From Aegilops tauschii subsp. strangulata (lineage: Eukaryota > Streptophyta > Magnoliopsida > Poales > Poaceae), in NCBI RefSeq assembly GCF_002575655.3, contig NC_053039.3:379045633-379109632 (forward strand): DNA of 64,000 nt, given 5' to 3'. A program made the position numbers and the translations under genes. Shown piece after piece: positions 21,888-32,287 of this stretch. Position 1 is the stretch's first letter. Each line of letters begins with the position of its first letter. The notes beneath the pieces are model-generated. The model was not told the DNA's origin. It saw only the letters and a list, made by a program, of their open reading frames with translations, and made no database searches.

Positions 21888-22462
21888 ATGCGATGATGTG
21901 GTTTATGCCAACAGCAAATATGCACAACTTGATTCATACTGATATCTAGACTGAGCCATGTATCCTGCTGCTGTAGCACGACCCTCTTTTGTTGGATATT
22001 ATGTATTGTTGTTAGTTTGAAGCACTCCTCTGGTTTGAAGGATAGATACCTTTCTGGGATCAAGTGCATCCTAACTCACCTGCGTAGGATGTATTGATAA
22101 TGATGATGGAGATGCTGTGAAGAAGCCATATATATATATATCAATTAGGCTTCAAGTGCGTACTTGATAGTTAAACCTATGGTTAAAATGTGACATTAAA
22201 TACGATTAGTAAGTAGTACAGTAGCAATACTAGTATACGAAGGTCAAATTATTCATCATGTCCACACATTGAATTGACATGACAACACGCTGCGCGTGAG
22301 GTGACACAAGAATCCCGGCGGCATGTTCAGGTATTGTGGACTTCAGATTTGGAGTATCACTTATCTGTCGAAATCTTTCATCATTCACTTAAAATAGTCG
22401 ATTGATCATACATTGAGTACCATATAACTGGAATTAACCGATGCAAGTCCAAGAAGGATTAG

Positions 22463-23170
22463 CCGGTGCTGCCGGCTGGCGCCAAGTTTGATCCCACGGA
22501 CCAGGAGCTGATCGAGCACCTTGAGGCCAAAGTGAGTGCTGACAGCGCGAGATCTCACCCTCTCATCGATTTGTTCATACCAACCATCGACAGCGAGCAC
22601 GACATATGCTACACCCATCCTGAGAAACTTCCAGGTAAGACACCGATCTGCCGTCTACTTGCACAAACATATTCCTTTGTTTATAGCTCTATTTTTCTTT
22701 TTAGACGCAGACCTAGTGAAGCAATTACAATTTGACAGTTAATAAAAAGTGAAACAAGTGACTGCAACATGCCAAAGATGTTATGAAAATGCCAACTACG
22801 TACACTAAAACCTGTATTCGACAATATTGCAGGTATCACACTGAGTGGCCTAAGCAAGCATTTCTTCCAGCGCAATTCCAGGGCATTCAAAAGGGGCACG
22901 TGGACGCGTCGCAAGATACAGTCGGAGTGTGGCATGCACGCGATGTGGCACAAGACCGGCAATACCTTGCGGGTGATGGTCAACGGCTGGCAGACGGGCA
23001 GCAAAAAGGTTCTGGTGCTGCACACCAACAAGAACTTTGACCAGCAGAGGACCAACTGGGTGATGCACCAGTACCACCTCGGGGACCTGGAGCAAGAGAA
23101 GGAGCGGGAACTGGTCCTCTGCAAGATTTTCTACCAGACGAACACTAGGCCAGGAGTAAAAAGATTATAA
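22463..23170 (+). CDS. NAC-domain transcription factor, two exons, 5' exon missing
   Basis: Exon A (to 22634) reads [20 protein letters not shown], then [20 protein letters not shown] and HPEKLPG. A GTAAGA donor at 22635 and a TTGCAG acceptor at 22832 give a 198-bp intron that restores frame. Exon B (22833-23170) has [65 protein letters not shown] and [10 protein letters not shown], ending TAA. These are NAC subdomains A to E, closest in wording to the SND2/NAC073-NAC075 type, which acts in the nucleus. No ATG exists in frame: a TAG lies at 22460-22462, just before the conserved start. The first exon is therefore missing or too short to see, with a possible acceptor at GGATTAG. There is no activation region after the domain. 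It may be a degenerate copy or a short NAC. Confidence 0.75.
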
Positions 23171-23284
23171 GTTAGTTTGGTATTGGTACTTGTACTACCT
23201 TGTTGTCCGCAAGTTGGTATTGTTGTTAACGATCTTTCGGTATGAACTTGACATTTGCTTCCAACCATCATGCCGAGGGTCGAC
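23171..23284. other. NAC 3' flank up to the Athila-like insertion
   Basis: Short AT-rich flank after the NAC stop, ending with TCGAC (23280-23284), the left copy of the insertion-site duplication. Beyond the element the interrupted sequence resumes at 30457. Confidence 0.7.
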
Positions 23285-24857
23285 TGATACATCTCCAACG
23301 TATCTACAATTTATGAAGTATTCATGTTGTTATTTTATAATTCTTGGGTGTTTTACAATCATTTTATAGCAACTTTATATCATTTTTGGGACTAACCTAT
23401 TGACCCAGTGCCAGTTGCTGTTTTTTGCTTGTTTTTTACATCACAGGAAATCAATCTCAAACGGAGTCCAAACACAACGAAACTTTACGGAGATTTTTTC
23501 GAGACCAAAAGGAACCCAATGGGCCAGAGCTACACCTGGGGGTGCCCCGAGGGGGGCACAACCCACCAGGGCGCGCCAGGGCCCACTGGCGCGCCCAGGT
23601 GGGTTGTGCCCACCTCGACGGACTCCCGCACCTCCTCTTTGCACTATAAATTCCCAAATATTTCGAAACCCTTCGGGGTAGCCCTAGATCGGAAGTTCCG
23701 CCGCCGCAAGGCTCTGTAGCCACCGAAAACCAATCTAGACCTCGTTCCGGCACCCTGCCGGAGTGGGGAATCATCTCCGGTAGCCATCTTCATCATCCCG
23801 GCGGCCACCATGATGAGAAGGGAGTAGTTCTCCCTCGGGGTTGAGGGTATGTACCAGTAGCTATGTGTTGTATCTCTCTCTCTCTCGTGTTCTTGAGATG
23901 GAACGATCTTGATGCAACGCGGGCTTTGTTGACATAGATGAATCATATGGGGTATTTCCCCTCTCTATGTTGTATTGAGTTTTCCCTTTGAAGTTGTCTT
24001 ATCGGATTGAGTCTTTAAGGATTTGAGAGCACTTAATATGTGTTTTGCATGAGGATACCTGTAGTGACATTGGGTTATCCAATTGAGTTACTCGGTGTAT
24101 ATTATTGTGATCAACTTGCGGGTTCCGTGACTTTAGGGCCTATGCATAGGGGTTGGCACACGTTCTCATCTTGACTTTCCGATAGATACTTTGGGGCACT
24201 CCTTGGGAATCAAATAGATAAATCTGAAATTGTGTGATGCTTATCGTATAATCAAACCCATGGATATTCGCGGTGACAGTGGGATATTTAGGTGACATTA
24301 GGGCTTTGGTTGATTTGCATCTTAAGGTGATATTCTAAAGAATAGCTTTGTGGTGGTTCCGTGCCTGACAACAATCTCTATATAACAAGTAATTTTGGAG
24401 TGAACTCTACGCCGCACTTGAGGGATTAACATATGATTCAACTATGTCAAAACTGTTGGGAGATCAGACTAGTGAAAGTACTGACCCTAGGCCTTGTTTT
24501 TAAGCATTGCAATACCGTTTTTGTGCCTGTTTACTATTTGCTACCTTGCTGTATTTATTTATTTATTCAGATTATAAAAAAATATTTCTACCATCAATAT
24601 TACACTTTTATCACCATCTCTTCGCCGAACTAGCGCACCCATACAATTTGCCATTGTATTGGGTGTGTTGGGGACACAAGAGATTTCTTGTATTTGGTTG
24701 CAGGGTTGTTTGAGAGATACCATCTTCATCCTACACCTCCCACGGATTGATAAACCTTAGGTCATCCACTTGAGGGCAAATTGCTACTGTCCTACAAAAC
24801 TCTGTGCTTGGAGGCCCAACACGAGTCTACAAGAATAAAGTTGCATAGTAGACATCA
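23285..24857 (+). repeat. 5' LTR of the Athila-like element 1
   Basis: 1573 bp, starts TGATACATCTCC and ends TAGTAGACATCA. Includes AACCCACCAGGGCGCGCCAG, TGCACTATAAATTCCC (TATA, 23640-23650) and a CTCTCTCTCTCTC tract. It is closely similar throughout to the 3' LTR, with a few small indels. Confidence 0.95.
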
Positions 24858-24867
24858 AGCTCTTTTG

Positions 24868-24884
24868 TGGCGCCGTTGCCGGGG
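24868..24884 (+). other. Primer binding site (tRNA-Asp type)
   Basis: TGGCGCCGTTGCCGGGG starts 10 bases after the LTR end and complements the 3' end of tRNA-Asp, the usual primer of Athila-like elements. Confidence 0.85.
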
Positions 24885-24943
24885 AGGTGAGTGCTTGAAG
24901 GTATATCTTTAGATCTTGCAATCGAATCTTTTAGTTTCTTGTT

Positions 24944-25869
24944 TTGTCACTAGTTTGGTTTATAAAAGAAAACCACAAAAAAATGGAATTGAGGTTGCAT
25001 CATATTATTGATCATCTTTATAATATCTTTCTTGAAAATGATGGATCGGAAAATTGTGCTCAATTGTTAGAAGAAGAAGTCAATAAAATGTTTGGCACAA
25101 AATATTTGAATGATGAGCATGATTGCAATGTCATTGGTATGAACTCTTTGAATATCCATGATGCTAATAATATGCAAAGCTACAAGCTTGGGGATGCTAT
25201 GTTTGATGAAGATGGTATTTTTAGTCCCCCAAGTTTTGATGAGAAAATTTATTATGATGATTGCATGCCTCCTATTTATGATGATTATATTGATTAAAGT
25301 GGATTTGGAGAGGTCATGACTTTATTTAATGATGAGTCCACTATTTGGAAGAGGTTTCACTTGATTATGTCAACAAAGTTCCTATCTATGATGATTATGG
25401 TGATGACATGTATGCTATATTGAATAATGATAACCATGAAACTTGTCATCGTGATTTTAATTTCCAATCACATGATAGTTATTTTGTTGAGTTTGCTCCC
25501 ACCATTATTGATGAGAATAAATTTGCTTATGTGGAGAGTAACAAAATTGGTATGCTTATGTGTCATGAAAAGAATGCTTTATGTGATAGTTATATTGTTG
25601 AATCCATTCATGATGCCTCTAAAAATTATTATGAGAGAGGAACTTATGCTCTTACATATCTCAATAATATCAAGTTTCTTCTCTATGTGTTGATTGTTTT
25701 GAAGTTGCACTTGTTTTGCCTTCCTATGCTAGTTGATTCTTGCTCCCATAAGTTGTTTGCTCACAAATCCCTATGCATAGGAAGTGGGTTAGACCTAAAT
25801 GTGCTATTCATATGCTTAATGATGCTCTTGTTATGTTTCAATTCATATCTTTTATGCGAGCATCATTGA
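24944..25869 (+). pseudogene. Degenerate ORF of non-autonomous Athila-like element
   Basis: Open blocks at 24944-25297 and 25345-25869 encode acidic, Asn/Tyr/Asp-rich protein, for example MPPIYDDYID and VPIYDDYGDDMYAILNND. A TAA separates the blocks, with a frame change near 25345. The phrase SGFGEVMTL just after the stop matches SGFGEVKTL at 45863-45889 in the related element, so this is a relic of the same coding region upstream of the protease. No enzymatic motif is present. It is unlikely to be a functional protein, although related non-autonomous elements keep similar relics. Confidence 0.5.
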
Positions 25870-25912
25870 AATCATTCTTGCCTAGCTTAAAAGGCATTAA
25901 AGAAAAGCGTTT

Positions 25913-25930
25913 GTTGGGAGACAACCCAAC
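25913..25930 (+). other. Conserved GTTGGG/CCCAAC hairpin after the ORF
   Basis: GTTGGG (25913-25918) and CCCAAC (25925-25930) flank a 6-base loop. The same hairpin, with GGAGGCAA in the middle, follows the ORF end of the related element at 46598-46615. Confidence 0.6.
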
Positions 25931-26571
25931 ACTTTTACCTACTGTTTTTGTGTGTTCACATGATTAGGCTACTGTATTAATCATGTTTTATAGCTTTTGT
26001 TCCAATAAAGTGCCAAGTAAAGCCTTTAGGATCTTCTTGGGTGATAGTTGTTTGATTTTGCTGAAAAACAGAAACGTTTGCACTCACAAAAATAATTTTC
26101 ATAAATCACAAAAACGAGATTTTGCTCTGTTTCTTTTTTTTCTTCAGAATGTTCATATACCAATTTCTCAAGTTGTCCTAATTTTTCAGAATTTTTGGAG
26201 TATCAGAAGTATGGTTGGAGTATAGATTACTACAGGTTGTTCTGTGTTTGACAGATTCTGTGTTCAATGCATAGTTTGCTTGTTTTATAGTTTCTATGGC
26301 TTATATGGCTCAATATAAATTGTAGAAATGATATGCTACATTAGGCATTGTGTGGAAGCAATTATGAATCTTGTCTTTGACAGTACCAAAGTGAAATGGT
26401 TTGCTCCTTATCATACTAACCTATCTCACGAAGTTCCGTTAAGTTTTGTGTGATTGAAGTTTTCAAGTTTTGGGTGAGATGTCGATATGAGGAGAATAAG
26501 GAGTGACAAGAACCTAAGATTGGTGATGTGCAAGGCACCCCAAGTTAATATTCAAGGAAGTTCCAAGCAAC

Positions 26572-27339
26572 TAAGCTTGGGGATGCCCTGGAAGGCATCC
26601 CCTCTTTCGTCTCCAACAATATCGGTAACCTTACTTGAGGCTACATTTTTATTCGTCACATGATATGCGTTTTACTTGGAGCATCATTTTATTTTGCTAG
26701 GGTTTGCTTGCTGTTATTTAGAATAATGTTTTGCATCTTTATTTTCAATAAAAATGTCAAGGATAGCCTTTACCATGCTTATTTTGCAAGTATACATGTT
26801 GCTGTTTCAGAACAGAAAGTTTATCACTCTTGCAAAAATTCCCTAGAAAAGTCGGAATGCGATAAAATGTTGAAACTTTTTGGATGATAATCTCTGATAA
26901 ATTTTCTACAGTGTGGTCAATTTTCATAATTTGTGGAGTTAGGGAAGTATGATGAATCTTGAATTCTTTACAGACTGTGCTGTTTTGGCAGATTGCTGTT
27001 ATGCTTGCATTGTTTGCATATGCTTGCGTGTTTAATGATTCTATTTGAGGATAGGACTATTAAATATGCAGAGGCATTTAGTATGCAATGTTGAATAATA
27101 ATTTTAGTGATTTGCTACAGTAGAGAATGATAAAGTTTTTGCATTGGTTTATACTAACTTATCTCACGAGTTCTTGTTGAGTTTTGTGTGGATGAAGCTT
27201 TTAAGATTTAGGGAAACCGTGATATAAAAGGAATTAAGGAGACACAAAAGCTCAAGCTTGGGGATGCCCAAGGCATCCCAAGATACTATTTCAAGAAGTC
27301 TCAAGCATCTAAGCTTGGGGATGCCCTGGTAGGCATCCC
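26572..27339 (+). repeat. Repeated AGCTTGGGGATGCC hairpins resembling the polypurine tract
   Basis: AAGCTTGGGGATGCC is followed by GGCATCCC within a short distance at 26574-26602, 27255-27279 and 27312-27339, giving stems of 8-9 bp. The same AGCTTGGGGATGC stands directly before the 3' LTR at 28867-28879. Confidence 0.75.
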
Positions 27340-27519
27340 ACCTTTCTTCTTCAACAATTATCGGTTAGTATCGGTTGAGCCTAAGTTTTGCTTCTTCACA
27401 TAATGTGTGCTATCCTTGGAATGTCATTTTATTTTGCTTTTGCTTGCTGTTTTAATAAAAATACTTAGATATAAAACTTTTAAATAAGAGAGAGCTCTTA
27501 CATAGCTATCTATTTACTT

Positions 27520-27603
27520 AACTACTCGCATGATCTTCACTTATATCTTTTTGGAGTAGTTTGTCATTTACTCTTATGCTTCACTTATATCCTATGAGTA
27601 AAT
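27520..27603 (+). repeat. Two hairpins with constant CTTCACTTATAT loop and different arms
   Basis: AACTACTC (27520-27527) pairs with GAGTAGTT (27554-27561), and ATTTACTC (27566-27573) pairs with GAGTAAAT (27596-27603). Both loops carry CTTCACTTATATC. The related element has six more hairpins of this kind at 47481-47751. Confidence 0.75.
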
Positions 27604-28879
27604 TGCTGAATGAATTGAATATCATGAAGTTGAAATTATATCATGCCTAGTGGTAGCTTCACATTGGGTTTAGAAAGTGAAATCTTTTGAAGCTTGACAA
27701 TCAAAATATTGGTCATACAAGCAATTCATGAATAATTAGTATAAGGAAGAGAACTTTCACATGCAAATACACTATCTTGGAAATCTTTTGTGATTGTGAG
27801 GCCCCACCAAAATATTATATGCCAAAATTGTTGACGTTGGACAAGGAAGACAACGTAATGATTTATGTTTGTTCATATTCAAATAGAAGTTATATTGTCA
27901 TAGATCCTTCAACATGTGGTGCTTGCCCCCCATCTTTGCTAGCCAAAAATTCCGCACCAAGTTGAGATACTACCTGCGCATCCAAAAACCCTTGAACCCA
28001 AATCTTATCTTCAAGAGTCCACCATACCTACCTAAGGATTGAGCAAGATCCTTCAAGTAAGTTGTCATCGGTGTAATAAGGCAATAAAAATTGCTTCTAA
28101 AAGTGTTAGATCATTTAGTGTAAGAGAAAATTGAGCGTTGTACGAACTTATGATGGCAAAGCAATAAAAGCGACGGACTGCATAATAACGGTTGCTATCA
28201 TAAGGGGCAATATAATGTGACGTTCTTTTGCACTAAGGGATTGAGCACACAAACAAATAAGCACATGACAACCTCGGCTTCCCTCTGCGAAGGGCCTATC
28301 TTTTACTTTTCAGTATTTACTTTTATGCAAAGAGTCAAAGTTATTCTCTCTATTCCTTTTTATTTTTCTCTTTTGGCAAGCATCATGTGGTGAGGAAAGA
28401 TCTAGGCACATATGTCCAATTGAATATGGGTAGCATGAGTTATTATTGTTGACATCACCCTTGAGCTGAATACGTTGGGAGGCAAAACAATAAGCCCCTA
28501 TCTTTCTATGTGTCCGGTTGAAACGTTTTGCTCATGTGTATGAAGTGAGTGTTAGCAATCATAGAAGACTATATGATGGTTGAGTATGTGGAGCTCTTAC
28601 TTAAACTCTGTTGAATAAGTTGAATTGCAATTGCTTGGTGACTGAGAACATAGGTTGTTGAGTTTCAAGAGAGTTCATTGTTTGAACCTTAACATGCGAA
28701 TTGGTTGCTACTATAACATGAGAAGTTTTATAAGAAAGAATTTCTGTTATGATGCTAGGAGAAGTGATTGAAATTATCATTGATCAAACTTATGCACTTT
28801 GCGAGCATTCACACTTCATAAATTATTTCTTTTATCATTTACCTACTCGAGGACGAGTAGGAATTGAGCTTGGGGATGC
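27604..28879. other. 3' internal region of Athila-like element 1
   Basis: No reading frame is convincing. The stretch holds the words GGCTTCCCTCTGCGAAGGGCC and TTGACATCACCCTTGAGC, which reappear in the elements at 48662 and, on the minus strand, near the window end (63950-63975). It ends with ACTCGAGGACGAGTAGGAAT and the polypurine tract. Confidence 0.6.
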
Positions 28880-30456
28880 TGATACGTCTCCAGCGTATCT
28901 ATAACTTATGAAGTATTCATGCTATTATTTTATCATTCTTGGGTGTTTTACAATCATTTTATAGCAACTTTATATCATTTTTTGGGACTAACCTATTGAC
29001 CCAGTACCCAGTGCCAGTTGCTGTTTTTTGCTTGTTTTTTACATCGCAATAAATCAACATCAAACGGAGTCCAAACACAACCAAACTTTATGGAGATTTT
29101 TTCAGGACTAGAAGGAACCCAATGGGCCAGAGCTGCACCTGGGGGGTGCCCCGAGGGGGGCACAACCCACCAGGGCGCGCCAGGGGCCCCTGGCGCGCCC
29201 AGGTGGGTTGTGCCCACCTCGGTGGCCTCCTGCACCCCCTCTTTGCACTATAAATTCCCAAATATTCCGAAACCCTTCGGGGTAGCCCTAGATTAGAAGT
29301 TCCGCCGCCGCAAGGCTCTGTAGCCACCGAAAACCAATCTAGACCCGGTTCCGGCACCCTGCCGGAGGGGGGATCGTCTCCGGTGGCCATCTTCATCATC
29401 CCGGCGGCCACCACGATGAGAAGGGAGTAGTTCTCCCTCGGGGTTGAGGGTATGTACCATTAGCTATGTGGTGTATCTCTCTCTCTCTCTCATGTTCTTG
29501 AGATGGAACGATCTTGATGTAACGCGGGCTTTGTTGACATAGATGAATCATATGGGGTATTTCCCCTCTCTATCTTGTATTGAGTTTTCCCTTTGAAGTT
29601 GTCTTATCGGATTGAGTCTTTAAGGATTTGAGGCACTTAATATGTGTTTTGCATGAGGATATCTGTAGTGACATTGGGTTATCCAATTGAGTTACTTCAT
29701 GTGTATTATTGTGATCAACTTGCGGGTTCCGTGACTTTAGGGCCTATGCATAGGGGTTGGCACACGTTCTCATCTTGACTTTTCGATAGATACTTTGGGG
29801 CACTCCTTGGGAATCAAATAGATAAATCTGAAATTGTGTGATGCTTATCGTATAATCAAACCCATGGATATTCGCGGTGACATTGGGATATCTAGATGAC
29901 ATTAGGGCTTTGGTTGATTTGCATCTTAATGTGTTATTCTAAAGAATAGCTTTGTGGTGGTTTCGTGCCCGACAACAATTTCTATATAACAAGTAATTTT
30001 GGAGTGAACTCTATGCCGCACTTGAGGGATTTACATATGATTCAACTATGTCAACACTGTTGGAAGATCACACTAGTGAAAGTACAGATCCTAGGCCTTG
30101 TTTTTAAGCATTGCAATACCGTTTTGTGCCCGTTTACTATTTGCTACCTTGCTGTTTTTATTTATTCAGATTATAAAAAAATATTTCTACCATCAATATT
30201 ACACTTTTATCACCATCTCTTCGCCGAACTAGTGCAGCTATACAATTTGCCTTTGCATTGGGTGTGTTGGGGACACAAGAGATTTCATGTATTTGGTTGC
30301 AGGGTTGTTTGAGAGAGGCCATCTTCATCCTACAGCTCCCACGGATTGATAAACCTTAGGTCATCCACTTGAGAGAAAATTGCTACTATCCTACAAAACT
30401 CTGCGCTTGGAGGCCCAACACGAGTCTACAAGAACAAATTTGCGTAGTAGACATCA
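28880..30456 (+). repeat. 3' LTR of the Athila-like element 1
   Basis: 1577 bp, starts TGATACGTCTCC and ends TAGTAGACATCA, followed by TCGAC. It is nearly the same length as the 5' LTR. Confidence 0.95.
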
Positions 30457-30706
30457 TCGACGTGGATATAAAGCTGAATCATTTGTTTCGAAACGAATTT
30501 TCGGGCACCTGATTTTTATTTGATGGGTAGCATAAGCACCTGCCATTCAAATTCCCAGCTCTCCAAATTTTTTGAAACAAGTGCATGCACTTAATATCAC
30601 GATGAAAAAACAATATATCTGTTGCATCCTAGTTATCAGTTTATACTTGCAGAATTCTCTCGTTTGAGCAGGTATATTGTTTTTTCAGGTCGAGCAAGTT
30701 TCAACT
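30457..30706. other. Residual sequence between two insertions
   Basis: 250 bases between the Athila-like and Angela-like elements, continuous in principle with 23284 on the left and 39048 on the right once both insertions are removed. It is AT-rich with no recognisable gene. It may be distant NAC flank or CACTA C interior. Confidence 0.5.
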
Positions 30707-32274
30707 TGAAGGAAATATGCCCTAGAGGCAATAATAAAGTTGTTATTTATATTTCCTTATATCATGATAAATGTTTATTATTCATGCTAGAATTGTATTA
30801 ACCGGAAACTTAGTACATGTGTGAATACATAGACAAACAGAGTGTCACTAGTATGCCTCTACTTGACTAGCTCGTTGAATCAAAGATGGTTAAGTTTCCT
30901 AGCCATAGACATGAGTTGTCATTTGATTAACGAGATCACATCATTAGAGAATGATGTGATTGACTTGACCCATTCTGTTAGCTTAGCATTCGATCGTTTA
31001 GTATATTGCTATTGAGTTTTTCATGACTTATACATGTTCCCATGACTATGAGATTATGCAACTCCCGAATACCGGAGGAACACTTTGTGTGCTACCAAAC
31101 GACACAACATAACTCGGTGATTATAAAGGTGCTCTACAGGTGTCTCCGATGGTACTTGTTGAGTTGGCATAGATCAAGATTAGGATTTGTCACTCCGATT
31201 GTCGGAGAGGTATCTCTGGGCCCTCTCGGTAATGCACATCACTATAAGCCTTGCAAGCAATGCAACTAATGAGTTATTTGCGGGATGATGTATTACGGAA
31301 CGAGTAAAGAGACTTGCCGATAACAAGATTGAACTAGGTATTGAGATACCGACGATCGAATCTTGGGCAAATAACATACCGATGACAAAGGGAACAATGT
31401 ATGTTGTTATGCGGTTTGACCGATAAAGATCTTCGTAGAATATGTAGGAGCCAATATGAGCATCCAGGTTCCGCTATTGGTTATTGACCGGAGACGAGTC
31501 TCTCGGTCATGTCTACATAGTTCTCGAACCCGTAGGGTCCGCACACTTAACATTCGGTGACGATCGGTAATATGAGTTTATGTGTCTTGATGTACCGAAG
31601 GTAGTTCGGAGTCCCGGATATGATCACGGACATGACGAGGAGTCTCGAAATGGTCGAGAAATAAAGATCGATATATTGGATGACTATGTTTGGACTTCAG
31701 AAGGGTTCCGGGCAAGTTCGGACAAATACCGGAGTACCGGGGGGTTACCGGAACCCCCCGGGGAGTGTAATGGGCCTATTGGGCCTTAGTGGAGAAGAGG
31801 AGGGGTGGCCAGGGCAGGTCGCGCGCCCCCTCCCACTCTAGTCCGAATTGGAAAAGGAGGGGGGCGGCGCCCCCCTTTCCTTCCTCCTCTCTCCTGCTTC
31901 CCTCTCTCCTACTCCTACTCTTGGAAGGGTTGGAGTCCTACTCCCGGAACTTAGGCGAAGCCCTGCGTCGGTAGCATCATCATCACCGTCATCACGCCGT
32001 TGTGCTCACGGAACTCTCCCTCGAAGCTCTGCTGGATCGTGAGTTTGTGGGACGTCACCGAGCTGAACGTGTGCTGAACTCGGAGGTGTCGTGTGTTCGG
32101 TACTTGGATCGGTCGGATCGTGAAGACATACGACTACATCAACCGCTTTGCCATAACGCTTCTGCTCACGGTCTACGAGGGTACGTGGACGACACTCTCC
32201 CCTCTCGTTGCTATGCATCACCATGATCTTGCGTGTGCGTAGGAATTTTTTTGAAATTACTATGTTCCCCAATA
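30707..32274 (+). repeat. Angela 5' LTR, promoter-deleted
   Basis: 1568 bp. Relative to the 3' LTR it lacks about 173 bases (equivalent to 38546-38720), jumping from ACTCCCGG to AACTTAGGCG at 31941-31955. The missing part contains the TATA box. It ends CCCAATA, a likely mutated CCCAACA. Confidence 0.95.
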
Positions 32275-32275
32275 G

Positions 32276-32287
32276 TGGTATCAGAGC
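32276..32287 (+). other. Angela primer binding site (tRNA-Met)
   Basis: TGGTATCAGAGC begins one base after the 5' LTR and complements initiator tRNA-Met, as usual in Copia elements. Confidence 0.9.

Larger units (their letters stand above)
15225..21949 (+). pseudogene. F-box/DUF295 gene, split by CACTA B and carrying three stops
   Basis: Exon 1 (15225-15951) starts with ATG and an F-box segment, WNSLPDVLLEQICNHMDLLS, then a DUF295 region. A GT donor at 15952 and the TTACAG acceptor at 16501-16506 give a 555-bp phase-1 intron that keeps frame. Exon 2 (16507-17019) holds NALAFMIPGPGIIP, WGVHDIDGYGCFVFEKDPS, VYSLGNHSMFLELNYPIIQ and GNCVYTSYHGLHESPYPEI. The CACTA element enters after the first base of a codon at 17019. 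After the second ATG duplication the same frame resumes at 21891 and ends TAG at 21947-21949. Premature stops are TGA 15435-15437, TAG 16656-16658 and TAG 16749-16751. Intact relatives act as substrate receptors of SCF ubiquitin ligases; this copy cannot make a full protein. Confidence 0.85.
23285..30456 (+). mobile_element. Complete non-autonomous Athila-like Gypsy LTR retrotransposon
   Basis: Two LTRs (23285-24857 and 28880-30456) begin TGATAC and end AGACATCA, and both flanks carry TCGAC (23280-23284 and 30457-30461). A primer binding site complementary to tRNA-Asp and a purine-rich GAGCTTGGGGATGC before the 3' LTR complete the structure. The 4-kb interior has a degraded acidic ORF but no gag, protease, reverse transcriptase or integrase, so it depended on a partner element. 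Its interior shares TTGTTGGGAG, AGCTTGGGGATGCCC and hairpin motifs with the element at 43703-50635, a plausible relative of such a partner. It is of the Sabrina/WHAM kind by appearance. Confidence 0.95.

Noticed and set aside
22118..22142. TATATATATATA run as a promoter of the NAC gene
   Set aside because: It is a simple repeat over 300 bases from the first NAC codon with no supporting signals.
23408..23719. Plus-strand frame of about 100 codons repeated at 29018 and 60459
   Set aside because: It falls in the same part of three Athila-type LTRs and holds the TATA region; it is not coding.
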